Assembly: GCA_025362765.1 (NCBI GenBank)
Contig: JANYFI010000015.1
Location: forward strand, 1 to 5,012
DNA from: Ferruginibacter sp.
GTDB lineage: Bacteria > Bacteroidota > Bacteroidia > Chitinophagales > Chitinophagaceae
Reading direction: 5' to 3'
DNA: 5,012 nucleotides
Position numbers and translations under genes: made by a program. The notes beneath the pieces were generated by a model. It searched no databases. It was given only the letters and a program-made list of their open reading frames with translations, and was not told the origin of the DNA. Shown one piece after another: positions 1-5,012 of this stretch. Numbering within the stretch: the stretch's first letter is position 1; each line of letters starts with the position of its first letter.

Positions 1-702
1 CACCCCTTCAATTGAGCCGCCTTCAAAAAGCCAGCTTCCATCTGATGTAAATAATGGCACAGCTACACCCGCTTTTATTAACTGGTTTTTAATAGCCAGA
101 CTATAAGCTTTGTGTTCGCTTAACGGTATATCTTTTCGCTGTGCCACATAAGAACCAAATTCATTTTCTGCCTGTATCATAATAACCGGCCCTCCATGGG
201 TGATTTGTAAATCTTTTACTTCTGCTATTAATTTACTGATATAAATGTTGCACGAATCCAGGAAAGGTTTGTTATTGGTTCTTATCACCAGGTCTTTATT
301 ATTTTGTAACCACCATGGGTAACCGCCAAACTCCCACTCCGCACAGGCATACGGACCGGGACGCAAAATAACCATCAGGCCTTCTGCCGCCGCCGCTTTT
401 ATAAAAGCCCGCAGGTTATGGTTACCAGTTTTAAAATCCCATACCCCCGGTGCGGTTTCATGAAAATTCCAAAAAACATAAGTGGTGATTGTATTAAGGC
501 CCATGGCCCTTGCCATCTGCAGGCGATGCTTCCAGTACGCTGCAGGTATTCTTGCATAATGCATTTCACCACTATAGATATTGGTGGAGGCTCCATCGTG
601 AAAGAAATGTCCGTCTCTAATTTCAAAGCCATGTTTTTGCTGGGCTGTACCCGTAGTAATACAAGCCAGCAATATCAGGAACGTAAATAAAATCTGCTTC
701 AT
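1..702 (-). CDS. GH35 beta-galactosidase, N-terminal part (runs off left edge)
   Basis: Reading leftward from ATG 700-702 gives 234 open codons with no stop, so the 3' end lies outside the window. The protein is predicted to be exported and to release terminal beta-linked galactose from glycans. Residues 1-20 form a hydrophobic signal peptide ending TGTA before QQ. Cys14 in LLAC could instead be a poor lipobox. Seen motifs typical of the GH35 (beta/alpha)8 barrel are SGEMHYARIPAAYW (44-57), TYVFWNFHE (74-82), RPGPYACAEWEFGGYPWWL (114-132) and IQAENEFGSY (175-184). In clan GH-A the acid/base Glu follows Asn, which makes Glu181 the likely proton donor. The nucleophile Glu would lie beyond the edge. 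The start is 229 bases past the end of the GH95-like gene, so it may share that transcript or have its own weak promoter (TATCTTTA at 722-729, minus strand). The family call is firm; the substrate is not shown. Confidence 0.95.
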   Translation of the reverse strand, partial: MKQILFTFLILLACITTGTAQQKHGFEIRDGHFFHDGASTNIYSGEMHYARIPAAYWKHRLQMARAMGLNTITTYVFWNFHETAPGVWDFKTGNHNLRAFIKAAAAEGLMVILRPGPYACAEWEFGGYPWWLQNNKDLVIRTNNKPFLDSCNIYISKLIAEVKDLQITHGGPVIMIQAENEFGSYVAQRKDIPLSEHKAYSLAIKNQLIKAGVAVPLFTSDGSWLFEGGSIEGV

Positions 703-931
703 ATTTTTCAATCAATTTAAATAAAGATACCAGCCAAAAAGTTACGAATAAATACTGCGATAAAATAGTGTACAAAGAAGTTAAAAATGCGTTGGCGCAA
801 TCGAACAATTCTGTTCACATTTTAAATAGGTACAACTAAAAATTAACATCTATAAATCCCAGGGGATAACGTAATGTAAACAAGGCTGGATAAAATATCA
901 GGTTTAAATTTTCGTCCTGGCTGCGGCAATT
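703..931. other. AT-rich spacer between the GH95-like and GH35 genes
   Basis: No credible coding sequence is present on either strand. A TATCTTTA sequence (722-729, minus strand) resembles the Bacteroidota -7 element but has no good TTG at the right distance. No stem followed by a T-run is seen after the GH95-like stop, so read-through transcription into the GH35 gene is possible. A short near-palindrome, ATCCCAGGGGAT (854-865), is too tight to be a convincing terminator. Confidence 0.5.
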
Positions 932-2809
932 TTACTCAAAACCATTCTTTACAACAACGGTTTCACCCTTCACCATATCTATGGCCAATATATTTTGATT
1001 GAGGGTGTAACCCTTTTTATTGCCGGCAATATAAAACGTTTTAAAGGGTAATTGTAAATGCATCGGGCCACCGGTAACGGCAGTAATTTTCACTTCCATA
1101 ATGTTGCCGTTTTCTTTTATGGCTGAAACTAAAAAGGCACCTTCTGTCCGAAGCGTTTTAAAGGAAACTTTTTTCCAGCGGTCGGGAATTGCCGGAAAAA
1201 CTTCAATATACCCTTTGTCACTTTGTAGCAGCATTTCGTGTATGCCTTGCGCAAAGGCAAAATTACCTTCCAGCGTAAATGGGCGATAGGTGAAGTTAGA
1301 ATATTGTCCGCCCCGCTGGTCGCCATTTAAATGAAAACTGTTGGAAGAAACAAAGTTGCTGGCGAATATTTGCAACATTTTCGCGGCACTATCGCCTTGC
1401 TTCGCCCTGGCGTACAGGCAGGCTGCCCAGCTAAAAGAATAGCCGCACCATTCCCTGGTTCCTTTATGCTGCAGCCAGCGCAGGCTTTTATTGATGATGT
1501 TACTGTCTGCTTCATTGGTAATATCCATGTTAGCCATAGGATAAATCGCCATGAGGTGTGCATGATGCCGGTGAGACTGGTCCAGGTTTTGACCAGGGGC
1601 AATCGTAAGCCCGGTTTGATTTACATCATATGCAGGATACAACCCGGCAGTTGATGTCTTTCGGGTACTGGAACCAGCTTTTTCCAATACGTCGCTGTAT
1701 TCCCGATCAAGACTTTTCACCAACGACAAATCATAATTGGTAAAATGAGGGAACCATGCTTTGATGCTGTTGTCATTATATTCCGGCGAAGAACTGAGCG
1801 GCAACTTGTACAGATGGGTAACGGAGTCGAATTGCCGTATTTGTGACAAATATTTTTCCACAGCAGCAAGATAAGGAAGGCATTTTTGTTGAAGAAATAT
1901 TGCATCCATACTATATTTCCACTGCCAGTAAAAATGCTGCGCCAGCCAGGCACCAGTAGTTGGACTTACCGAATATTGAATCCAGCCGCCCATAGGTTTT
2001 CCGCTGATAGTAGTTACGCCCGGTACATTTAAACCGGCTGTTCCAAAACATTGTCTTGTCCATCGCTCATTTTCGGGCTTTACTTTCCACAACCAGTTGG
2101 TGAAGGAGGCCGTTAAATCAAGGTGGTTGCCGCTGTAGCCCGGCCAGTAACTTAACTCGGTATTTAAATCATGGTGCAGATCTCCTTTCCATGGCGGCAG
2201 GTTTCCATTATCTGCCGTCCAGATAGCCTGCAGCGAAATCGGTGGCGTATTACTGCGGGCCACGCAACCAAATTTATACATCTCCAGGTAATATTGTTTT
2301 GCCAGCAACGAATCCGGAACCATCACAGCAGAGCGGCTCCAGTAATCCTTCCACCAGGCAAGATGTGAAGCCATATCAACGCCTGTTGACGATGTGATAT
2401 TTATTGCTGGCAGTGTTGCTTTTTTATTCCAGGTAATCGTCCATTGCCCAATTGTTTTGCCGGCAAATTTTGTCCACCGCACTAATACTTCGTAGTAGTT
2501 TCCTTTCCATGCAGGCTGATGATAGCGAATAAAATTTTTACCATTCTCCACTTTACCTTCAGCGTAACCAAGCCGTTCCAACCCCTGCCCCTCCACGCTA
2601 TTACCGGTGGCGCCTTTTTTTGTTGTATGATACGATGGAATTTTTATTACAGGAACAATATCGCCGGTATAATTTTCTATGCTAAAATAACCCACCTGCT
2701 TAGTTGCCTGAATATAATTTTTAAACACTGCGCCCTGTTGAAATTGAATGGTACTTACTGCAGTTGCTATGTCGAGTTCGTTCCGGATAACTTTACCCAA
2801 TTTATTCAT
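932..2809 (-). CDS. GH95-like alpha-L-fucosidase/galactosidase, catalytic part after an in-frame amber stop
   Basis: This 625-residue frame lies in the same phase as the upstream piece at 2894-3172. Without the TAG the two would form one 746-residue protein, close to normal GH95 length (roughly 750-800). The ATG at 2809 is the first start after the stop, but starting there would lose the signal peptide and about 120 residues of the N-terminal beta domain, so a secreted active enzyme is unlikely from this piece. In full-protein numbering the (alpha/alpha)6-barrel motifs are HHDLNTELSYWP (333-344), SSSPEY (460-465), SHRHHAHLMAIYP (533-545) and FTLEGNFAFAQGIHEMLLQS (632-651), followed by a C-terminal beta domain. 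These correspond to family motifs NxNxxMNYWP, PSxSPEN, GHRHxSHL and IDGNFG, but with changes at positions thought to be catalytic. GH95 enzymes cleave terminal alpha-L-fucose or alpha-L-galactose. The fold family is fairly sure; the specificity is open. The stop codon is TAA at 932-934. Confidence 0.85.
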   Translation of the reverse strand: MNKLGKVIRNELDIATAVSTIQFQQGAVFKNYIQATKQVGYFSIENYTGDIVPVIKIPSYHTTKKGATGNSVEGQGLERLGYAEGKVENGKNFIRYHQPAWKGNYYEVLVRWTKFAGKTIGQWTITWNKKATLPAINITSSTGVDMASHLAWWKDYWSRSAVMVPDSLLAKQYYLEMYKFGCVARSNTPPISLQAIWTADNGNLPPWKGDLHHDLNTELSYWPGYSGNHLDLTASFTNWLWKVKPENERWTRQCFGTAGLNVPGVTTISGKPMGGWIQYSVSPTTGAWLAQHFYWQWKYSMDAIFLQQKCLPYLAAVEKYLSQIRQFDSVTHLYKLPLSSSPEYNDNSIKAWFPHFTNYDLSLVKSLDREYSDVLEKAGSSTRKTSTAGLYPAYDVNQTGLTIAPGQNLDQSHRHHAHLMAIYPMANMDITNEADSNIINKSLRWLQHKGTREWCGYSFSWAACLYARAKQGDSAAKMLQIFASNFVSSNSFHLNGDQRGGQYSNFTYRPFTLEGNFAFAQGIHEMLLQSDKGYIEVFPAIPDRWKKVSFKTLRTEGAFLVSAIKENGNIMEVKITAVTGGPMHLQLPFKTFYIAGNKKGYTLNQNILAIDMVKGETVVVKNGFE

Positions 2810-2893
2810 ATCAAATTCTAATGCGGCGCCCGGAATTTTTGAAGGTGCCGGATACTTTTCATAAGGTTCATCGCCCAGTTTTTGAACAGTATC

Positions 2894-2896
2894 CTA
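2894..2896 (-). other. In-frame amber (TAG) codon interrupting the GH95-like gene
   Basis: The plus strand reads cta, giving TAG at codon 93 of a frame otherwise open from 3172 to 932 (747 codons including the final TAA). The two ATG codons are exactly 363 bases apart, so no frameshift is involved. The codons on both sides encode continuous family-like sequence. The context GTG TAG GAT shows no read-through signal that I recognise. Confidence 0.95.
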
Positions 2897-3172
2897 CACT
2901 CCTTTTTTCACTTGTTCGGCTACCCATTTAAAGCGCAGTTTGTCAATGTCAGGCATCGGCCGGTCATCCCATAAATCAACCCTGTCAAGTGAAATTCTAA
3001 CCTGCGACTCTTTCTGCCATATTAATGCGCCCAGCCAGCCATTGCCCAGCGGTATGGCTTCGTCCCAGCGTTTGGCGAGGGAGTCAAATACCAGGTTATA
3101 CTGTTTTAACGGCTGTGCCGATACCGGTATTAAATATATAAAGCAGCAAATAACAGACAGGTATTTTTTCAT
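2894..3172 (-). CDS. N-terminal fragment of the same GH95-like glycosidase, ended by a premature TAG
   Basis: These 92 residues begin with a signal peptide (MKKYLSVICCF, hydrophobic core, cleavage expected at VSA/QP after residue 19). They continue into the N-terminal beta-sandwich seen in GH95 and related enzymes: WDEAIPLGNGWLGALIW at 36-52 and RISLDRVDLWDDRP at 59-72, matching the family pattern WxEAlPiGNGrLGAmv ... lNexxlW. The frame then hits TAG, but the codons beyond it continue the same domain (DTVQKLGDEPYEKYPAPSK, residues 94-112). Homologues as I remember them have a Tyr or similar residue near this point, and TAG is one base from TAT or TAC. The fragment alone has no barrel and cannot be an enzyme. 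Its start lies 50 bases after the moaE stop, with no clear Shine-Dalgarno site, which is normal in Bacteroidota. Confidence 0.85.
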   Translation of the reverse strand: MKKYLSVICCFIYLIPVSAQPLKQYNLVFDSLAKRWDEAIPLGNGWLGALIWQKESQVRISLDRVDLWDDRPMPDIDKLRFKWVAEQVKKGV

Positions 3173-3222
3173 TCCGGTTGCAATTGAGGAGTGTTAGAAG
3201 TGAAGTTACTTTCGGGCAGGCA

Positions 3223-3660
3223 TCATGCTATATTTTCTTTCCATTTATAATTACCGTCGGCAAAAATTTCCTTCCCCCAAACGGGAAGCTCCAGCTTTAT
3301 TCTTTCAACAGTTTCTTCGCAAGCTTCAAATGCAGTTCTCCTGTGCTTGGAAGAAGCAAAAACAAACAGGCAAATTTCTCCCGCATTCACCATACCAAGG
3401 CTGTGAAAAACATGCATGCAGGTTAACTCATATTTTGTAAAAATATCTTCCCTTATTTCATCCATTTTTATCAGCGCCATGGCTTCGTAGCTGGTGTATT
3501 CTATTGCCGTCACTTCTTTACTTTCAATGATGTCCTTTCGCACCTGCCCTAAAAAAATATTGTGCGCCCCAATAGTGGTTTTATGCCGGTGGTGCCCGAT
3601 ACTTTCTGCAATAAAAGCAGGTGAAATAGCTCCCTGCATAAAAATATTTTTAATTGCCAT
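3223..3660 (-). CDS. moaE: Molybdopterin synthase catalytic (large) subunit MoaE
   Basis: This 145-residue cytoplasmic protein has the normal family length. With MoaD, which donates sulfur from a C-terminal thiocarboxylate, MoaE converts cyclic pyranopterin monophosphate to molybdopterin in molybdenum cofactor synthesis. Motifs seen are GAHNIFLGQVR (31-41), IEYTSYEAMA (53-62), HSLGMVNAGE (86-95), SSKHRRTAFEAC (103-114) and the C-terminal IKLELPVWGKEIFADG (121-136). By comparison with E. coli MoaE, His106-Arg107 match the conserved HR pair and Lys122 matches the active-site Lys119. The second family lysine (WKxE) is shifted by one as WGKE, a form I associate with Bacteroidota. The start at 3660 is supported by length and by a promoter-like site about 40 bases upstream. 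No other moa or moe gene lies in the window. It ends in TGA 50 bases before the GH95-like gene, so co-transcription is possible. Confidence 0.95.
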   Translation of the reverse strand: MAIKNIFMQGAISPAFIAESIGHHRHKTTIGAHNIFLGQVRKDIIESKEVTAIEYTSYEAMALIKMDEIREDIFTKYELTCMHVFHSLGMVNAGEICLFVFASSKHRRTAFEACEETVERIKLELPVWGKEIFADGNYKWKENIA

Positions 3661-3701
3661 CTTTGTAACGCTTATCAGTTTATTGTAAAAAGATTGTTAC
3701 A

Positions 3702-3733
3702 CCAATGTACATTTTTCCATTGTATTGAACAAT
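3702..3733 (-). promoter_or_regulatory. Candidate Bacteroidota-type promoter for moaE
   Basis: On the minus strand, ATTG (3730-3733) is followed after 20 bases by TACATTGG (3702-3709). This resembles the Bacteroidota sigma factor pattern of a -33 TTG and a -7 TAnnTTTG with one mismatch in the -7 box. Transcription would begin near 3695, leaving a leader of about 35 bases before the moaE ATG. The call rests on pattern match and position only. Confidence 0.35.
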
Positions 3734-3812
3734 ATTTAATCAGGAAAGGATTTTAAGCCGATAGTGAATTGAAAAAGTTGCTATTGCGGAAAATACAAAA
3801 CCTCGTAAAACC

Positions 3813-3836
3813 AAAAAAGGCCCTTAACAGGCCTTT
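3813..3836 (-). terminator. Intrinsic terminator-like hairpin, minus-strand orientation
   Basis: A perfect 7-base stem AAAGGCC (3816-3822) / GGCCTTT (3830-3836) encloses a 7-base loop. Read on the minus strand, the stem runs into six T residues (3813-3818) and a further T-rich stretch. On the plus strand it is followed by CTTT, so weaker two-way function is possible. The nearest minus-strand gene upstream already has its own terminator, so the transcript this hairpin ends is unknown; a small RNA from the 3840-4040 region is one option. Confidence 0.6.
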
Positions 3837-3920
3837 CTTTGGGGGTACACTTAACACTTAATTGAACGAAACAACTATTTAATGACTGGTAAAGTTGTAT
3901 TTTTTAAAAGATAAAAAAAG

Positions 3921-4037
3921 TAGAAGTTGACTGATATTGGATTAGATGGTTTTTTTAACAAAGGATATTGAAAACTTTTTTTGGTTTTTGACTGGATATT
4001 AGGATAAGATTGATAAACTAATATCAATCAACTTCTA
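3921..4037. repeat. Imperfect inverted repeat (arms 3921-3940 and 4018-4037)
   Basis: The left arm, starting TAGAAGTTGACTGATATT, matches the reverse complement of the right arm at 18 of 20 positions. On either RNA strand, one of the two mismatches becomes a G-U pair. The arms are 77 bases apart. A related direct copy lies between them: TTGACTG-ATATT-GGATTAGAT (3927-3947) recurs as TTGACTGGATATTAGGATAAGAT with the two hyphen positions filled and one substitution (3988-4010). The function is unknown; options include a long-stem RNA, protein-binding sites or a decayed small mobile element. Confidence 0.6.
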
Positions 4038-4159
4038 TATCAAAGATGCATCAATTTTCTTTACCACAACATAGCAAGATTTCGCTTTTTTTTGCATAGG
4101 GTAATTTCTTTTTTATAGTATTTAAACTTTTTATTGAATAGCGATTTTACTATAACACC

Positions 4160-4223
4160 GTAGTACTATTACTACATACTGCTATGAAAGCTGCTGCTGT
4201 AGCCTATTTACATCGCAACAGCT
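4160..4223. other. Pair of adjacent hairpins
   Basis: The first is GTAGTA (4160-4165) / TACTAC (4170-4175) with a 4-base loop. The second is AGCTGCTGC (4189-4197) / GCAACAGCT (4215-4223), eight of nine positions complementary, with an inner TGTA/TACA pairing. Neither is followed by a T-run. They lie in non-coding DNA and could be part of a structured transcript or chance folding in biased sequence. Confidence 0.35.
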
Positions 4224-4231
4224 ACTACATA

Positions 4232-4258
4232 AAAAATAGAATACTTTTATGTATTCCA
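4232..4258 (-). terminator. Weak terminator-like hairpin downstream of the plug-like pseudogene
   Basis: GAATAC (4239-4244) and GTATTC (4251-4256) pair around a 6-base loop. On the minus strand the stem is followed by TATTTTTTAT. The stem has little GC, so it would be weak. It sits about 30 bases after the last stop of the decayed gene and could once have ended that transcript. Confidence 0.35.
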
Positions 4259-4287
4259 TTTTTCAAAAAAACTACACAAAAAAATTA

Positions 4288-4577
4288 TCAGTTAGCAGGA
4301 ACCCTTTGGGTGGAGACAACCATGGCGGATTTGTTCCTTTGTCTCCATATTTTTTTATAGCGTCAGGGCCTTTTATCCAGTTCATGGATTTAAACAGTGC
4401 GGAATTTAAGCATCCAACGCAGTTTTATCGGAAACTTTTCCATTAATGACATACAGCACATTTGCGTAAATAATTTTAAGTAATGGCATTGGAATTTTCT
4501 GCACTAAAGCACTGCCCGAAGAATTTTTCATTTTTATTACACCATTCTTCCCTTTACCCATAAGCTTCAATCTGTAT
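4288..4577 (-). pseudogene. Decayed TonB-receptor-plug-like coding sequence with several frameshifts
   Basis: Reading leftward in successive frames gives IQIEAYG (4577-4557), then GKGKNGVIKMKN and LYVINGKVSDKTALDA in the frame opened by ATG 4561 and closed by TAA 4406-4408. SMNWIKGPDAIKKYGDKG follows in a frame one base apart, and finally NKSAMVVSTQRVPAN up to TGA 4288-4290 after another shift. Joined, these resemble the Bacteroidota plug-type module (PLYVIDGK ... INVLKGxxAIKKYGEKGKNGVIxI), known from TonB-dependent receptors and from the C-termini of some M56/BlaR1-like proteins. The AYG-KGKNGVI stretch at the start looks like the end of a preceding copy. Shifts are inferred near 4557, 4410 and 4336. 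There is no room for a 5' part, because the terminator of the neighbouring gene ends at 4600. Short intact frames remain (51 codons from 4561; 37 codons, 4272-4385) but are unlikely to be expressed proteins. Similarity is judged by eye. Confidence 0.6.
4311..4356 (+). terminator. Terminator-shaped hairpin on the plus strand, no matching gene
   Basis: A perfect 9-base stem TGGAGACAA (4311-4319) / TTGTCTCCA (4339-4347) is followed after two bases by seven T residues (4350-4356). This fits an intrinsic terminator for plus-strand transcription, but no plus-strand gene is seen. It lies inside the plug-like pseudogene, where the T-run is the complement of two Lys codons, so it may be fortuitous. 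Confidence 0.3.
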
Positions 4578-4599
4578 TCAGATTTTCACCGCATTACAG

Positions 4600-4638
4600 A
4601 AAAAAAATGCACAGCCGTTTATAATACGATTGTGCATT
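4600..4638 (-). terminator. Intrinsic terminator of the DUF892 gene
   Basis: On the minus strand, AATGCACA (4631-4638) and TGTGCATT (4606-4613) form a perfect 8-base stem around a 17-base loop that holds a further CGT/ACG pairing. The stem runs directly into eight T residues (4600-4607). It begins 32 bases after the TAG stop of the ferritin-like gene and has the classic form, so transcription from that gene should end here. Confidence 0.85.
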
Positions 4639-4670
4639 GTTAAGTGTTGTATATTTTGCGATGTGCAGGG

Positions 4671-5012
4671 CTACTCTTCTTCAGCGGCGGATTGATTAAC
4701 GCTTGCCCTGGCTAGTTTGGATAAACTTTCATCCGCATCTTTTTCCTCGCTAAGCGTAGATTGCAGTATGTTAGCTATTTCATCGTAGCCAAGCGTTTTT
4801 GCCACTTGACTTAGCCCGCCGTAAGTGGCAATTTCATAATGTTCCACTTTTTGTGCAGCCAAAATCAATCCCACGTCTCTTGTTGCAGTACCTGCTTCCG
4901 TGTCCTCGATGATGCTTTCCCCTTCCTTTGTAATGCCTTCCATTGCCTCACATTTTTTTGCCTGAGGCTTTTTTTCAAGTAGTGAAAACACTTCTTCAAG
5001 TCTTTCCACGTG
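4671..5012 (-). CDS. YciF-type (DUF892) ferritin-like protein, C-terminal part (runs off right edge)
   Basis: The frame is open to the window edge and the visible 113 residues begin HVERLEEVF. This matches the inside of the family (usual pattern EHVxRLExVFExLGxKP), so the GTG at 5007-5009 is an internal Val codon, not the start. The full protein is usually about 165 residues, so roughly 50 are missing. DUF892/YciF proteins are four-helix ferritin-like bundles linked to stress responses; a di-metal site is inferred for the family. Seen motifs are KPQAKKCEAMEGITKEGE (visible residues 15-32) and AAQKVEHYEIATYGGL (52-67), with Glu57, His58 and Glu60 in the usual metal-ligand helix. LSEEKDADESLSKLA (87-101) follows, then a short acidic tail ending EEE. 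The stop is TAG (4671-4673), followed by a strong terminator. No link to the glycosidase block is evident. Confidence 0.92.
   Translation of the reverse strand, partial: HVERLEEVFSLLEKKPQAKKCEAMEGITKEGESIIEDTEAGTATRDVGLILAAQKVEHYEIATYGGLSQVAKTLGYDEIANILQSTLSEEKDADESLSKLARASVNQSAAEEE

Larger units (their letters stand above)
3661..4287. other. AT-rich region without a recognisable gene, containing hairpins and repeats
   Basis: I find no convincing coding sequence on either strand. The region is rich in A and T runs. It holds the moaE promoter candidate, a terminator-like hairpin (3813-3836), an imperfect 20-base inverted repeat with a related direct repeat (3921-4037), and three short hairpins (4160-4256). 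A minus-strand frame of 20 codons (ATG near 4104, ending in TAG near 4042) is too short and has no recognisable content. Confidence 0.5.

Noticed and set aside
418..690. A 90-codon plus-strand frame and the opposing 77-codon minus-strand frame (399-632)
   Set aside because: Both overlap the GH35 gene, whose frame carries clear family motifs from ATG 702 to the window edge.
1331..1654. A 107-codon open frame on the plus strand
   Set aside because: It lies wholly inside the GH95-like gene on the opposite strand and has no family-like motifs; it is an antisense shadow.
2894..2896. TAG reassigned or decoded as an amino acid throughout this organism
   Set aside because: The DUF892 gene ends at TAG (4671-4673) at the expected family length, followed by a terminator 32 bases on, so TAG acts as a normal stop here. 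Suppression limited to the GH95-like gene cannot be excluded.
3847..3860. Tandem CACTTAA CACTTAA as a possible CRISPR or iteron repeat
   Set aside because: There are only two 7-base units with no spacers and no further copies; chance in AT-rich sequence is sufficient.
4249..4446. A 65-codon plus-strand open frame
   Set aside because: It has no recognisable content and is antisense to the plug-like pseudogene, which explains its apparently non-random composition.
5007..5009. GTG as the start codon of the DUF892 gene
   Set aside because: The residues before and after it (H-V-E-R-L-E) match the interior of the family and the frame stays open to the window edge, so the gene is simply cut.

Overview
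The window looks like chromosomal DNA of a Bacteroidota bacterium, probably of the Chitinophagaceae type. The reasons are the gene families, the AT-rich spacers, the lack of Shine-Dalgarno sites before starts, a promoter-like site that resembles the Bacteroidota TTG / TAnnTTTG pattern, and a decayed TonB-plug-like gene of a kind common in this phylum. All recognisable genes lie on the minus strand, so they are described from right to left.

At the right edge (4671-5012) is the C-terminal part of a YciF-type (DUF892) ferritin-like protein, closed by a clear intrinsic terminator (4600-4638). Immediately downstream (4288-4577) is a decayed coding sequence with TonB-receptor-plug-like motifs. It can be read only by changing frame about three times. 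The next ~630 bases (3661-4287) hold no convincing gene. They contain several hairpins, an 18/20 imperfect inverted repeat, a related direct repeat, and a second terminator-like hairpin (3813-3836) facing the minus strand. Together these leave room for a small RNA.

The main block is moaE (3223-3660, molybdopterin synthase large subunit), then a GH95-like exo-glycosidase (932-3172), then the start of a GH35 beta-galactosidase (1-702, cut by the left edge). The GH95-like gene is one continuous reading frame broken by a single in-frame TAG at 2894-2896, which splits it into a 92-residue secreted N-terminal piece and a 625-residue piece. The DUF892 gene ends in TAG within the same window, so this codon is probably a real stop here and the gene is probably a recent pseudogene or contains a base error.

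Functionally, GH95 enzymes remove terminal alpha-L-fucose or alpha-L-galactose, and GH35 enzymes remove the beta-galactose that such sugars often cap. The pair therefore suggests stepwise trimming of a fucosylated or galactosylated glycan such as a xyloglucan side chain. No SusC/SusD genes are visible. The GH95-like protein departs from the canonical GH95 active-site motifs as I remember them, so its substrate is uncertain. moaE has no evident link to glycan use and is probably a neighbour by position only.
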